From JACVRW01 sp963734025 (lineage in GTDB: Bacteria > Actinomycetota > Thermoleophilia > Solirubrobacterales > Thermoleophilaceae): a DNA stretch of 64,000 nucleotides. This document shows positions 8,709 to 17,778 of this stretch, piece after piece (within the stretch, counting starts at the first letter, position 1; every line of letters begins with the position of its first letter). The position numbers were made by a program, and so were the translations under genes. The stretch spans positions 434,001 to 498,000 of the forward strand of contig CAVTFR010000011.1 of assembly GCA_963734025.1 (NCBI GenBank), given 5' to 3'. The notes beneath the pieces are model-generated. The model did not search any database and was not told where the DNA came from. It worked only from the letters and a program-made list of their open reading frames with translations.

Positions 8709-9776
8709 ATGGCGACCTATGACCTGATTGCAGACCTGCCCCTGCGGATCGACTCGCTCTCGCTCGAGGGACGCGAGATGGCATTCGGCCCGGAGTTCGT
8801 GCGCAAGACGACCCTGATCCAGCTGCATGGCGACGGCGAGCTCGGCGTCGGCGAGGACGTCGTCTACGACCCCGTCGACCACGAGATCCTCCAGGCGAAG
8901 GGCGATTCGATCGAGCTCGCGGGCGAGTGGACGATCGACACCTTCTCGCAACGCCTCGACGAGATCTCGCTCTGGCCCGAGGAGCCGGCGCGCGGCGATG
9001 TCTCGCGCGACTACCGGCGCTGGGCCTTCGAGTCATCGGCGCTCGACCTCGCGCTGCGCCAGGCGGGACGCTCGCTCGCCGATGTGCTGGGCCGCGAGCC
9101 GCGTCCGCTGAACTACGTGGTGTCGATGCGACTGATCGCCCCCGCCGAGGGCGAGCCGGAGACCGCCGAACGTGTGCTGAGCCTGCTCGTGCGCTATCCC
9201 GGCACCGGGTTGAAGCTCGACCCAACCAACACATGGACGCAGGAGCTGGTCGACGAGCTGGCCGCCACCGGCGCCGTCAACTCGCTCGACTTCAAGAGCT
9301 TCTACAAGGGGACGCCGGTCGACCTCGTCACCGACCTCGGCCTCTACTCGATGTGCCTGGAGGCCTTCCCCGACGCCTGGTACGAGGACCCCGACGTGAG
9401 CGACGAGACGCGCCCGCTGCTCGAGCCGGTCGCGGGCCAGATCACCTGGGACGCGCCGATCCACTCGGTCGCCGACGTCCTCGGGCGGCCGTGGAAGCCG
9501 CGCATGGTCAACATCAAACCGTCGCGCTTCGGGCCGCTCAAACGGCTCTTCGAGATGTACGACTGGTGCGAGAGTGAGAGCGTCCAGGCCTACGGCGGCG
9601 GGCAGACGGAGCTCGACGTCGGGCGCGGACACATCCAGTATCTCGCGTCGATCTTCCACCCGGACACGCCGAACGACACGGCTCCTGGGGGCTTCAACAG
9701 GCCCGAGCTGCCCGACGGCCTGCCGACGAGCCCGCTGGAGCCGCGCGTCGACGTCACCGGCTTTCGCTGGGGCTGA
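8709..9776 (+). CDS. Enolase-superfamily (mandelate racemase/muconate lactonizing-like) protein
   Basis: Predicted 355-residue protein with a capping domain followed by a (beta/alpha)8 barrel of the enolase superfamily. Supporting segments are ALDLALRQAG near the end of the cap, GTGLKLDPTNTW, DAWYEDPDVS (a candidate metal ligand Glu-Asp), and the C-terminal AYGGGQTELDVGRGHIQ. These enzymes abstract a proton alpha to a carboxylate and bind Mg. The first K-x-K motif is not clear, so the reaction (racemase, epimerase, cycloisomerase or OSB synthase) cannot be named. It follows mscL by 11 bp on the same strand. Confidence 0.65.
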   Translation: MATYDLIADLPLRIDSLSLEGREMAFGPEFVRKTTLIQLHGDGELGVGEDVVYDPVDHEILQAKGDSIELAGEWTIDTFSQRLDEISLWPEEPARGDVSRDYRRWAFESSALDLALRQAGRSLADVLGREPRPLNYVVSMRLIAPAEGEPETAERVLSLLVRYPGTGLKLDPTNTWTQELVDELAATGAVNSLDFKSFYKGTPVDLVTDLGLYSMCLEAFPDAWYEDPDVSDETRPLLEPVAGQITWDAPIHSVADVLGRPWKPRMVNIKPSRFGPLKRLFEMYDWCESESVQAYGGGQTELDVGRGHIQYLASIFHPDTPNDTAPGGFNRPELPDGLPTSPLEPRVDVTGFRWG

Positions 9777-9790
9777 ACACGAGCTCGCGC

Positions 9791-10846
9791 GTGATCGACC
9801 TGCACACGCTCCACCCGGAGCACCAGACCGCGGTCGAGATGGCCCGTCGCGTGGCCGCTTTCCTCGCACCGGCGCGCGAGTCGCTCGACCTCGCGCTCTA
9901 CGACGTCCGCCTGCCGGGCGAGCCCGGTGAGATCGTCGCCGACGGGCTACGCGAGGCCGCGGCCCGCGGCGTGCGGGTCCGGATGGCCTACAACGCCGAC
10001 CACGACGAGCGCATATTCCCGCCGCCCCCGCACACCGAGCCCGAGCTGATCGAGCGGCTGCCGTTCGACACTCGCGGCGTGCCGGGTATCCCCGACCTCA
10101 TGCACCACAAGTACGTGGTGCGCGACGGCGAGAGCGTCTGGACGGGCTCGACCAACTGGACGACCGACTCGTGGACGATCCAGGAGAACGTCGTGCTGGT
10201 TGCTCAGGTTCCCGAGCTCGCAGCCGAGTTCCTGCAGAACTTCGAGGAGCTCTGGGCGTCGGGCGACGTCTCGGACTCGGGGCACCGTGCGCCGCGCCGG
10301 CTCGAGCTCGGCGGCCGCGAGCTGCGCGCCTGGTTCACGCCGGGCCACGGCGAGGAGCTCTCGCACCGGATCGCGCGCGAGATCGGCGCCGCGCGACGGC
10401 GCGTGCGTATCGCTTCGCCGGTGATCACCGCGGGACCAGTACTCGGCACGCTCGCCGAGGTCGCCGCCGAGGCCAGGGTGGACGTGCGCGGAGTCGTCGA
10501 CCGGACGCAGATGGACGGGGTCGTCTACCAGTGGCGCACGAACGGCCGCTCCGCCTGGAAGATCCCGATCCTCGGCTCCGTGCTCAGCCACGCCGAGTTC
10601 AGCGGCAAGGTCTCGATCCCCTGGACCCCCGACTCGATTCACGACTTCATGCACGCGAAGGTCACGGTCTGCGACGACACGGTCTTCGCAGGCTCCTTCA
10701 ACCTGTCGCGCTCCGGGGAGCAGAACGCCGAGAACGTGGTCGAGCTGCACGACCCGGCGCTCGCGGAGCGCCTCGCCGGCTTCATAGATCAGGTGCGTAC
10801 CCGCTATCCAAGGATGCCCGTGCCTGACGGTGGGACGCCGCGCTGA
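9791..10846 (+). CDS. Phospholipase D-like (HKD) protein
   Basis: Protein of 351 residues with two HKD motifs: HHKYVVRD followed by GSTNWT near residues 106-121, and MHAKVTVCD followed by GSFNLSRSGEQNAEN near 286-307. Two HKD sites in one chain form a full phosphodiesterase active site, as in phospholipase D, cardiolipin synthase and PLD nucleases. No signal peptide or membrane helix is visible, so a cytosolic lipid- or nucleic-acid-acting enzyme is possible. The GTG start lies 14 bp after the enolase-like stop. Its 3' end overlaps the convergent LOG-family gene by 65 bp. Confidence 0.8.
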   Translation: MIDLHTLHPEHQTAVEMARRVAAFLAPARESLDLALYDVRLPGEPGEIVADGLREAAARGVRVRMAYNADHDERIFPPPPHTEPELIERLPFDTRGVPGIPDLMHHKYVVRDGESVWTGSTNWTTDSWTIQENVVLVAQVPELAAEFLQNFEELWASGDVSDSGHRAPRRLELGGRELRAWFTPGHGEELSHRIAREIGAARRRVRIASPVITAGPVLGTLAEVAAEARVDVRGVVDRTQMDGVVYQWRTNGRSAWKIPILGSVLSHAEFSGKVSIPWTPDSIHDFMHAKVTVCDDTVFAGSFNLSRSGEQNAENVVELHDPALAERLAGFIDQVRTRYPRMPVPDGGTPR

Positions 10847-11531
10847 GCACGTTCCGGACCTCGAGCGGATCGTCGGTCAGCGTGAAGAGGCGCTCGTCGC
10901 CCGGGGAGATCTTCCCCTCGCCGAGGAGCTTCTCGGAGATCCAGTCGACGAGCCCCTTCCAGTAGTCCCCACCCATCAGGACCACCGGGAACTCCCTGAT
11001 CTTGTCGGTCTGGATCAGGGTCAGCGACTCGAACAGCTCGTCGAGCGTCCCGTAACCGCCGGGGAAGACCACGAACCCGCTCGCATAGCGGACGAACATG
11101 ATCTTGCGGGCGAAGAAGTAGTGGAAGACGAGCTCGATGTCGCAGTACGGGTTGAGCCCCTGCTCGAAGGGCAGCTCGATGTTGAGCCCGATCGAGAGTG
11201 CCTCGGCGTCGCGCGCGCCACGGTTGGCGGCCTCCATCGCGCCCGGCCCGCCGCCGGTGATGATCGCCATGCCGCTCTCGCCCACGAGCCGCGCGGTTTC
11301 GCGCGCAAGCAGGTACTCGGGGTGGCCCTCCGACGTGCGCGCCGAGCCGAAGAACGACGCGGCCGCTCCGACGTGGGCGAGCGCCTCGAAGCCCATCCGC
11401 AGCTCGCCCCCGATGCGGGCGACGCGGTCGGCGTCATTGAGGGTCGATACGACCGCGTCTTCCTGCGCGGCCAGAATCTCCTCGTCGAGCGTCTGCGGCA
11501 TGCGAGGCTCGGGGCCATGAATCTCCTCCAT
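10782..11531 (-). CDS. LOG-family (TIGR00730-type) Rossmann protein
   Basis: 249-residue protein related to LONELY GUY cytokinin riboside 5'-monophosphate phosphoribohydrolases, often misnamed lysine decarboxylases. It shows the nucleotide-binding GGGPGAMEAANRGA and the signature PGGYGTLDE. Family members split nucleoside 5'-monophosphates into base and ribose 5-phosphate; here the substrate is unproven. The 3' end runs 65 bp into the convergent PLD gene, so the two transcripts are antisense to each other there. The gap to the E2 gene upstream (11532-11649) shows only a weak 5-bp hairpin (AACCT/AGGTT). Confidence 0.85.
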   Translation of the reverse strand: MEEIHGPEPRMPQTLDEEILAAQEDAVVSTLNDADRVARIGGELRMGFEALAHVGAAASFFGSARTSEGHPEYLLARETARLVGESGMAIITGGGPGAMEAANRGARDAEALSIGLNIELPFEQGLNPYCDIELVFHYFFARKIMFVRYASGFVVFPGGYGTLDELFESLTLIQTDKIREFPVVLMGGDYWKGLVDWISEKLLGEGKISPGDERLFTLTDDPLEVRNVLSAASHRQARASLDSGYAPDL

Positions 11532-11649
11532 GGCCCCGAGCCTAGTCCCCTCCCCCAGAGGACCTTGTGCCTCGCCGCCGGGGCAAGCCCGCGCGAAACC
11601 TGGGAGGTTCTTTACCCCGCTGCGGCCGGTTCGATGCGCCGGGTTCTCG

Positions 11650-13131
11650 CTAAAGCGCGAGCGACAGCGGACGCTCGAGCAGCTCCTTGACCCGCGCGAG
11701 GAACTTCGCGCCGTCGGCCCCGTACAGGATCCGGTGGTCGCAGACGAGGCTGAGCGTCATCTGGTCCTGCGCCACGATCCGGCCACTGTCATCGACCGCC
11801 GGCCGCTTCTCGAGCTTGCCGACGGTGAGGATCGAGGCCTGCGGCGGGTTGATGATCGCCGTGAAGAACTCGATTCCGAACATGCCGAGATTCGAGACCG
11901 TGAAGGTCCCGCCCGAGAGCTCGGGCGGCGTGACCGTCTTGTCGCGCACCTTCTCGATCACCGCCCGCGCGTCCTTCGAGATCTGGCCGAGCGACTTCTG
12001 GTCGGCGTTGAAGATCGTTGGGACGACGAGCGCGTCCTGCGCCGCCACCGCCACGCCGATGTTGACGTTCTCGTAGAGCTCGAACTTGCCGTCGCGGTAG
12101 GCGCCGTTCACGCGCGGATGCTCGGTCAGAGCCGTTGCTGCCGCCTTGACGACCATGTCGTTGAAGGACGGCGCCGGGTCGGCGACCTCCTTCAGCCGGT
12201 TGCGCAACTCCACCGCCTGCGTCATGTCGACCGTCAGGCTGATCGAGAAGTCCGGCGCGGTCGCCTTGGCCTCCGCCATGCGGCGCGAGACCGTCTGCTG
12301 CAAGCGCGTGAGCTCCTGGATCTCGGCCTGGCCCTTCGGGCCCGCCTCGCTGCGCGCCGGCTCGGCCTTGCCCCTCGCAGGGGCCTCCTCCTCCCGCTCC
12401 GCCGGCTCCGCCTTCGCCTCGGCCGGCGCCTCCTCGGTCTTGGCTCCACCGTCCTCGGCGGCGGCCTCGACGTCCGCCTTCACGATCCGGCCACCGGGGC
12501 CGGTCCCGTCGATGCCTCCGAGCTCGAGCCCGAGCTCGCGGGCCATGCGTCGCGCGACGGGCGACGCCTTGACGCGCTCGCCGCCGTTGCCGTCGCCGGA
12601 CGGAGCGCGCTCGCGGGTGGCGGTGCCACCGCCGTCGCCGCCGTCCGAGGGCTTCGCGGCCGCCTGGGTCTCGCCGCCGCCGTCCGCGCCGCCACCACCG
12701 CCTCGGGTCTCGCCCGCGTCGGCAGCTTCGGTCTCCGCCTCGGCGCTCGCGCCCGCCTCGGCCGGCTCCTCTTCCTCGACCGTGGTCTTCTCGCCGGCCT
12801 CTTCCTCGTCCTCCGCGCCGGCCTCTTCCTCGGGCTGCTCGTCCGCCTCGTCCTTCTCCTCCGCGGCGGGCTTGCCGTTCCCCTTGGCCTCGCCGGCCTC
12901 CCCGATGCGGGCGATGACCTCGCCGATCGCGAGCGTGTCGCCCTCCTGCGCCACGATCTCGATCAGCGTTCCGTCGGCGTCGGCGTCGTAGGTCATGTTG
13001 GCCTTGTCGGTCTCGATCTCCACCAGCGGCTCGCCGCGCTTGACCTCTGCCCCTTCGTCCACGAGCCACTTGAGGACGGTGCCCTCCTCCATCGAGTCGG
13101 ACAGGCGGGGCATCGTCACGTCGCTGGCCAT
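11650..13131 (-). CDS. pdhC: Dihydrolipoamide acyltransferase, E2 of pyruvate dehydrogenase
   Basis: E2 core subunit, 493 residues: one lipoyl domain (residues 1-80, lipoyl Lys43 in ETDKANM), a very long acidic Glu/Ala-rich linker (about 85-180), an E1/E3-binding domain (SPVARRMARELGLELGGIDG, about 185-220), a second Ala/Glu-rich linker, and the catalytic domain (about 265-493). The catalytic motif normally HxxxDG reads DHRILYGADGA: the histidine is present but the usual Asp is Tyr. It lies 11 bp after the E1beta stop, giving the order E1alpha-E1beta-E2. Acetyl transfer to CoA is the expected job; a branched-chain role is also possible. Confidence 0.9.
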   Translation of the reverse strand: MASDVTMPRLSDSMEEGTVLKWLVDEGAEVKRGEPLVEIETDKANMTYDADADGTLIEIVAQEGDTLAIGEVIARIGEAGEAKGNGKPAAEEKDEADEQPEEEAGAEDEEEAGEKTTVEEEEPAEAGASAEAETEAADAGETRGGGGGADGGGETQAAAKPSDGGDGGGTATRERAPSGDGNGGERVKASPVARRMARELGLELGGIDGTGPGGRIVKADVEAAAEDGGAKTEEAPAEAKAEPAEREEEAPARGKAEPARSEAGPKGQAEIQELTRLQQTVSRRMAEAKATAPDFSISLTVDMTQAVELRNRLKEVADPAPSFNDMVVKAAATALTEHPRVNGAYRDGKFELYENVNIGVAVAAQDALVVPTIFNADQKSLGQISKDARAVIEKVRDKTVTPPELSGGTFTVSNLGMFGIEFFTAIINPPQASILTVGKLEKRPAVDDSGRIVAQDQMTLSLVCDHRILYGADGAKFLARVKELLERPLSLAL

Positions 13132-13142
13132 GCAGGGATCTC

Positions 13143-14126
13143 CTATAGGTCTCTGAACGTTGCGAGCGCGGCCTGCACGACGTGCTCCTCGTGCGGGAAG
13201 GCCGCCTGCTCGAGTGGTTTCGAGTACGGCATCGGGACATCGGCTCCGGTCACGCGCTGAACGGGCGCGTCGAGCCAGTCGAAGGCCTGCTCCTGGATGA
13301 GGGCCGCGAGGTTCGCGCCGACCCCGCCGTGGGGCCAGCCCTCCTCGACGATCACCGCGCGGTTCGTCTTCTGAACCGACTCCCGGATCGTGTCGAGGTC
13401 GAGTGGCCGCAGCGTGCGCGGGTCGATCACCTCCGCCTCGACCTCATGCTCGTCCGCGAGCACGTCGGCCGCTTTCTGGGCAGTGATCGCCATGCGCGAG
13501 ATGCCGATGATCGTCACGTCGTCGCCTTCGCGCCTGACTGCGGCCTCGCCGAAGCGCATCGGGCCGCCGTTCTCGGGCACCTCGCCCCGCTGGCCATAGA
13601 GGGTCTCGTGCTCGATGAAGATGACCGGGTTGTCGTCCTTGATGGCGGCCTTGAGGAGGCCCTTGGCGTCGGCCGCGGTGGACGGCGCCGCGACGAGCAG
13701 GCCCGGCACGTGGAGGTAGAAGGCCTCGAAGCAGTGCGAGTGCGTGGGGCCGAGCTGGTGGCCCGCGCCCTGCGGCATCCGCACGACCAGCGGCACCTTG
13801 ACCTGACCGCCGAACATGTACCGGATCGCCGCGGCGTGGTTGACGATCTGGTCCATCGCGAGCAGCGAGAAGTTGATCGTCATCAACTCGACCACCGGGC
13901 GCAGCCCGATCATCGCCGAGCCCACGCCCATGCCGACGATCGTGTTCTCAGAGATCGGCGTGTCGCGCACGCGCTTCTCGCCGAACTCCTCCAGCAGGCC
14001 CGCGGTCACCTTGAACGCGCCCTGGAAGACGCCGATGTCCTCGCCCATGACGAAGACCTTCTCGTCGGCTTCCATCTCCTCGCGAAGCGCCTGGTTGAGC
14101 GCCTCGCGGTAGCGCATGACGGGCAT
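13143..14126 (-). CDS. pdhB: Pyruvate dehydrogenase E1 beta subunit
   Basis: 327-residue transketolase-type subunit that pairs with E1alpha to decarboxylate a 2-oxo acid with thiamine diphosphate. It begins with the family pattern MRYREALNQALREEMEADEKVFVMGEDIG, carries the TPP-contact Glu in the GEDIG region, and keeps the potassium-loop and C-terminal VEEGWPHGGVGA segment. Its start overlaps the E1alpha stop (TGATG), so equal synthesis is expected. Fits either pyruvate or branched-chain 2-oxo acid dehydrogenase. Confidence 0.92.
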   Translation of the reverse strand: MPVMRYREALNQALREEMEADEKVFVMGEDIGVFQGAFKVTAGLLEEFGEKRVRDTPISENTIVGMGVGSAMIGLRPVVELMTINFSLLAMDQIVNHAAAIRYMFGGQVKVPLVVRMPQGAGHQLGPTHSHCFEAFYLHVPGLLVAAPSTAADAKGLLKAAIKDDNPVIFIEHETLYGQRGEVPENGGPMRFGEAAVRREGDDVTIIGISRMAITAQKAADVLADEHEVEAEVIDPRTLRPLDLDTIRESVQKTNRAVIVEEGWPHGGVGANLAALIQEQAFDWLDAPVQRVTGADVPMPYSKPLEQAAFPHEEHVVQAALATFRDL

Positions 14127-15520
14127 CAGCCGCCGCCCCCGGACTCGTCGCGCTCATCGGCCCCGGGCTCGCCGGTGCCGGAGGCCTCGGCGCCGGCATC
14201 GCTCTCGGTCTCGTCCTGCTCGTTCTCTTCTTCGCCCGGCCCCTGCTGCTCGCCCTCTTCGTCCTGGTCCTTTGGCGCCCGCCGCTTGCGCGCGTCGCGG
14301 TCGCCGACGCCGGCGTAGGCGGCGCCCTGCTCGGCGAGCTCGTGCGGGAGCTCGCCGGCCTCGCGCTCGCGCTCGCCGCGATGCACCTCGGGCGAGCGCT
14401 CGTCGACCGTCCACCAGGCGGGGACCTCGTCGGAGAAGACGTAGACGTCGTCGTAGAGCGAGTCGAGGTCCGGGAACGGCGACTCGTCGGCGAAGCGCTG
14501 GGACTCGTCGACCGTCTCGATCGCCTCCTTGTCCATTTGCTCGACCTCGTCCTCCCTGAGCATGCCCTCGTCGACGAGGCGCTTCGCGAACGCCTGGATC
14601 GGGTCGCGCTCGCGCCACTCCTCGACCTCCTCCTTGGAGCGGTACTCCTCGGGATCGGCCATCGAGTGGCCGCGATAGCGGTAGGTCACCGCCTCGACGA
14701 GCTGCGGCTTGCGCTCGTCGCGGGCGCACTTGAGCGCCTCCGTCACGACGGCGTGCACGTCGAGCACGTCCATACCGTCGCAGCGCGTGCCGGGCACGCC
14801 GTAGCCCTCGGACTTGAGCGATAGGTCGGTCACCGCCGAGTGCCGGTGAAGGGCGGTGCCCATTCCGAACTGGTTGTTGATGATGAGGAAGACGACCGGC
14901 AGCTTCCAGAGCGCCGCCAGGTTCATCGTCTCGCCGAACGTGCCCTGGTTGGTGGCGCCGTCGCCCATCATCGAGAGAATCGCGTCGTCCGTATCGAGGT
15001 AGTCGCACGCGAGCGCGACGCCGGCCGAGAGCGGCAGGCTGCCGCCGACGATGCCGTAGCCGCCGAGGAAGCGGCGCTCCCAGTCGAAGAGGTGCATCGA
15101 GCCGCCGCGGCCCTTCGAGACGCCGTCCACGCGCCCGAACAGCTCGGCCATCACAGCGTTCGGGTCGGTGCCGCGCGCGAGCGCCTGGCCGTGCTCGCGG
15201 TAGGTCGACATCAGGTAGTCGGTCTCCTCGAGTGCCTGCGTGGCGCCCACGACCGTCGCCTCCTCGCCGATGCACAGGTGGAGGAAGCCGCCGATCTTCG
15301 CCTTCGCGTACATCTCCCCCGCCCGCTCCTCGAAGCGCCGGATCAGCATCATCTTCGAGAGCACCGTGCGGCACGTCTCGGCGTCCGGCAGGCTGTGCTT
15401 GATCTCTCCGAAGCCGATCTCCTCGCCGCCCGGTACCTCCGACTTTGACTCCGCCCCGTTGCCGCTCTCGGCGGCAGACTCGGCGTCCTTGTCCTTGCTC
15501 GTAGCGTCCCTGGTCGCCAT
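14126..15520 (-). CDS. pdhA: Pyruvate dehydrogenase E1 alpha subunit with acidic tail
   Basis: 464-residue E1alpha; ATG 15520 chosen because the upstream in-frame extension is arginine-rich and non-homologous. Thiamine diphosphate motif GDGATNQGTFGE...NN (about 187-217) and the phosphorylation-loop-like YRYRGHSMADPEEYRS are clear. The catalytic part ends near residue 385 (VPAWWTVDERSPEV). The remaining 75 or so residues are charged and low in complexity, first basic (ARKRRAPK) and then strongly acidic, which is not usual for E1alpha. First gene of the pdhABC block. E3 is presumably encoded by lpdA at 21.8-23.2 kb. Confidence 0.92.
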   Translation of the reverse strand: MATRDATSKDKDAESAAESGNGAESKSEVPGGEEIGFGEIKHSLPDAETCRTVLSKMMLIRRFEERAGEMYAKAKIGGFLHLCIGEEATVVGATQALEETDYLMSTYREHGQALARGTDPNAVMAELFGRVDGVSKGRGGSMHLFDWERRFLGGYGIVGGSLPLSAGVALACDYLDTDDAILSMMGDGATNQGTFGETMNLAALWKLPVVFLIINNQFGMGTALHRHSAVTDLSLKSEGYGVPGTRCDGMDVLDVHAVVTEALKCARDERKPQLVEAVTYRYRGHSMADPEEYRSKEEVEEWRERDPIQAFAKRLVDEGMLREDEVEQMDKEAIETVDESQRFADESPFPDLDSLYDDVYVFSDEVPAWWTVDERSPEVHRGEREREAGELPHELAEQGAAYAGVGDRDARKRRAPKDQDEEGEQQGPGEEENEQDETESDAGAEASGTGEPGADERDESGGGG

Positions 15521-15682
15521 CGCTGCGGACTGTACCCGGTGACGCCTGGCTTCAAGACGACGGCGGCGCGAACGGTTCGGGCCTTGACCGCCGAGGCGCT
15601 CTGCGGGACCCTCCATGACGTGCCCGGCTGACGCTGACAGTTCCCGTTCGACCTGTATCCGAGGCCACCGCCTGGAATTGCG

Positions 15683-16750
15683 CTATGGGCGCACGCCCAG
15701 CCTGACCTGGGCCGAACGATTGGCCGAGCCGCGCCTGTACTCGATCTCCACCCGCCGCCCGGGCTCCTCGTCCTCGACCGCGGCGGCCACGTCGTCGGAG
15801 TCGCGCACGCGTTGGCCGTCGATCGAGAGAATCACGTCGCCGTCCCGTAGTCCCGCGGCGGCGGCTGGAGCTCCGCGGACGGTTTCTACGATCACGGCCC
15901 CCGCCCCGCGCTCCGGATCCGACGTGCTCACGCCCAGATAGGCGCGGCGGACGCTGCCGCGGCGCTCGAGCTCTCGCGAGATGCGCCGCAGCGTGTCGAT
16001 CGGCACGGCGAACGACAGGCCGTCGCCACGGCTCTGGGCGATCACGCCGATCACCCGCCCGCGACCGTCGAGGAGCGGGCCGCCGGAGTTGCCGGGGTTG
16101 ACGGCGGCGTCGGTCTGGATCGCGTCGCGGATGGCCGAGCCGTCCGGAGCGGTGATGCGCCTTCCCACGGCGGACACCACGCCCGCGGTGAGGCTGCGCG
16201 CCAGGCCGAAGGGGTTGCCGATCGCTATTGCGGTGTCTCCGGGGCGAACGTCGGCCGACCGGGCCAGCGGCAACGTTTCCAGGTCGCGCGCACGCTCGTT
16301 TTCCAGGCGCAGGATCGCCAGATCGGTGGAAGCGTCGCTGCCGAGCACGCGGGCGCGCGCACGGCGGCCACCCAGCCGTACCGCAACGACGTCGGCGCCG
16401 GCCACAACGTGCTGGTTGGTGATGATCCGTCCGCCCGCTATCGCGAAGCCGGTGCCGGTGGCGACGCCGTCGTCCTCGCGCGGCGGGCCGTCGGGCCACT
16501 CCACGCCGGGCTGGCGCCCCTCCACTACGAACACCGCCTGGCGTGCGCGGCGGTAGACCTCCCCCACTGTGGGCGCGGCGGGGCCGGCCTGTGCGGGCGC
16601 GTGGGCCTGCTGTGACTGACGCGGCTGCGGTGGCTGTGCCGCCGTGCCGTCGTCCTCACCCCCATCCGAGAGCAGGAAGATCGCGGCCACGGCGCAGCCC
16701 GAGGCCAGGCCGCCAAGCAGCGCCGCGAGCAGGGGAGAGGTGGAGCGCAT
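15683..16750 (-). CDS. HtrA/DegP-type serine protease with PDZ domain
   Basis: Membrane-anchored trypsin-like protease of 355 residues. One N-terminal hydrophobic segment (about 6-27) is followed by a Pro/Gln-rich linker, the protease domain with His114 (TNQHVV), Asp143 (STDLAIL) and Ser222 (NPGNSGGP), and one PDZ domain (about 265-350, with GYLG replaced by AYLGV and GDVILSIDG). It probably acts outside the membrane on misfolded or specific envelope proteins. The 162 bp between it and pdhA show no gene. A strong hairpin at 16763-16809 lies just upstream of its start. Confidence 0.9.
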   Translation of the reverse strand: MRSTSPLLAALLGGLASGCAVAAIFLLSDGGEDDGTAAQPPQPRQSQQAHAPAQAGPAAPTVGEVYRRARQAVFVVEGRQPGVEWPDGPPREDDGVATGTGFAIAGGRIITNQHVVAGADVVAVRLGGRRARARVLGSDASTDLAILRLENERARDLETLPLARSADVRPGDTAIAIGNPFGLARSLTAGVVSAVGRRITAPDGSAIRDAIQTDAAVNPGNSGGPLLDGRGRVIGVIAQSRGDGLSFAVPIDTLRRISRELERRGSVRRAYLGVSTSDPERGAGAVIVETVRGAPAAAAGLRDGDVILSIDGQRVRDSDDVAAAVEDEEPGRRVEIEYRRGSANRSAQVRLGVRP

Positions 16751-16762
16751 CGACGTTCGTCG

Positions 16763-16809
16763 ACCGACCGCCGGCCGGCGCGGGGGACGCGCCGGCCGGC
16801 CTTGGTCGG
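16763..16809 (-). terminator. Strong GC hairpin between exported-protein gene and protease gene
   Basis: Arms GCCGGCCGGCGCG (16770-16782) and CGCGCCGGCCGGC (16788-16800) are perfectly complementary around a GGGGA loop, and flanking GACC/GGTC bases extend the stem with a bulge. It starts 2 bp beyond the stop of the small exported-protein gene on the minus strand, so terminator is the natural reading. No U-tract follows, as is common in GC-rich actinobacteria. Confidence 0.6.
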
Positions 16810-16810
16810 T

Positions 16811-17113
16811 TTACAGCTGGGTCGACTCCTGTGACCCTTGCCCGTCCTTCTCGGGACAGTCGCCGCGGTCTCCCTGGCCACGGTCGCGCTGCCCGTCGCC
16901 GGGCGTCGTCGATTGCGCGGGCACCGTGCCCGCGCCCGACGAGTTGCTGTCACCGGCAGCCGATCCGTCAGAGCCGCCCGCCAGCGCGACGCCCGCGGGA
17001 ACCGCGGCCAGCACGCCGGCCACCATCAGAGCGGTGACGACGCGGCGTCCGCGCCGGCGGCCTCCCTGGCTCTCGTGTGCCGATTGATCTGTGGATCGTT
17101 CGTCCATGAACAC
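16811..17113 (-). CDS. Small exported hypothetical protein
   Basis: 100-residue protein I do not recognise. The N-terminal 24 residues are polar and arginine-rich (GGRRRGRR), then comes one hydrophobic stretch (VVTALMVAGVLAAVPAGVALA, about 25-45) with a plausible signal-peptidase site after ALAGG. The mature part is Gly/Ser/Asp-rich with a single Cys (GDCPEKDGQ) and is likely disordered. Start may be 17113 or the second Met at 17107. It precedes the HtrA-like gene on the same strand but is separated from it by the 16763-16809 hairpin. Confidence 0.6.
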   Translation of the reverse strand: MFMDERSTDQSAHESQGGRRRGRRVVTALMVAGVLAAVPAGVALAGGSDGSAAGDSNSSGAGTVPAQSTTPGDGQRDRGQGDRGDCPEKDGQGSQESTQL

Positions 17114-17163
17114 GACCGTACGAGCGGGCTTGTCAACGGGAGATAACGGCCCTTAGGTTCGGC

Positions 17164-17757
17164 TTACGGGCCTGATCCCGCTCGCGCGATCGCGGCAGCC
17201 GCGTCCTCGAGCCGGTCGTCGCCCCAGAAGAGGTCGTCGCCGACGGCGATGGTCGGCACACCGCGGACACCTCGCGCGTATGCCTCACCGGTGACCTCTT
17301 TCAGCCGGTCCTTGACCGACCGCGTCTCGACCGCCTTCAGCACCGCGTTCGGATGAAGCTCGCAGGCGGCCGCGGCCATCAGCAGGTAGTCCATGTCCGA
17401 GAGATCCTTCCCGCCGGCGAAGGCCTGCCGGAATGCCGCGAGCGAGAACGCCACCGTGCGGCCGATCTGCTGAGCCCAAACGGCGACTCGCATCGCGTTG
17501 AGCGTGTTGTTCGGCCAGCCCTCCGGCCAGCGGACCGGCATCAGCCCATAGCCGGCCGCCCGTCGCTCCACCTCGGACATGCCCTCCTCGCGAGCTTCGG
17601 TCACGGCCCACGACTGGCCACCGGTCTCCTTCCAGATGCCCCCGAGCAGGATCGGCTGCCAGACGGGCATCTCCGGAAGCACCTGAGTCAGGCGCTCGGC
17701 CGCCAGGTAGGCGTAGGGGGAGCCGAGGTCGTAGTAGAAGACCGCGGGGTCGGCCAC
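17164..17757 (-). CDS. DsbA-family / 2-hydroxychromene-2-carboxylate isomerase-like protein
   Basis: 197-residue thioredoxin-fold protein with a helical insert. It begins FYYDLGSPYAYLAAERL: the SPYAYL segment has the active-site Ser (Ser13) of the HCCA isomerase / kappa-class GST branch in place of a CxxC. The conserved RGVPTIAVGDDLFWGDDRL follows near the C-terminus. HCCA isomerases use glutathione in aromatic degradation; actinobacteria usually lack glutathione, so a different thiol or substrate is likely. No signal peptide, so cytosolic. It shares no operon with an aromatic pathway here. Confidence 0.78.
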   Translation of the reverse strand: MADPAVFYYDLGSPYAYLAAERLTQVLPEMPVWQPILLGGIWKETGGQSWAVTEAREEGMSEVERRAAGYGLMPVRWPEGWPNNTLNAMRVAVWAQQIGRTVAFSLAAFRQAFAGGKDLSDMDYLLMAAAACELHPNAVLKAVETRSVKDRLKEVTGEAYARGVRGVPTIAVGDDLFWGDDRLEDAAAAIARAGSGP

Positions 17758-17778
17758 CGCTCAAGCGTACGTGTCTGC

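Noticed and set aside
10782..10846. Overlap of PLD and LOG genes as a sign of a wrong gene call
   Set aside because: Both proteins show family motifs and sensible C-termini; short convergent overlaps are common in such dense genomes.
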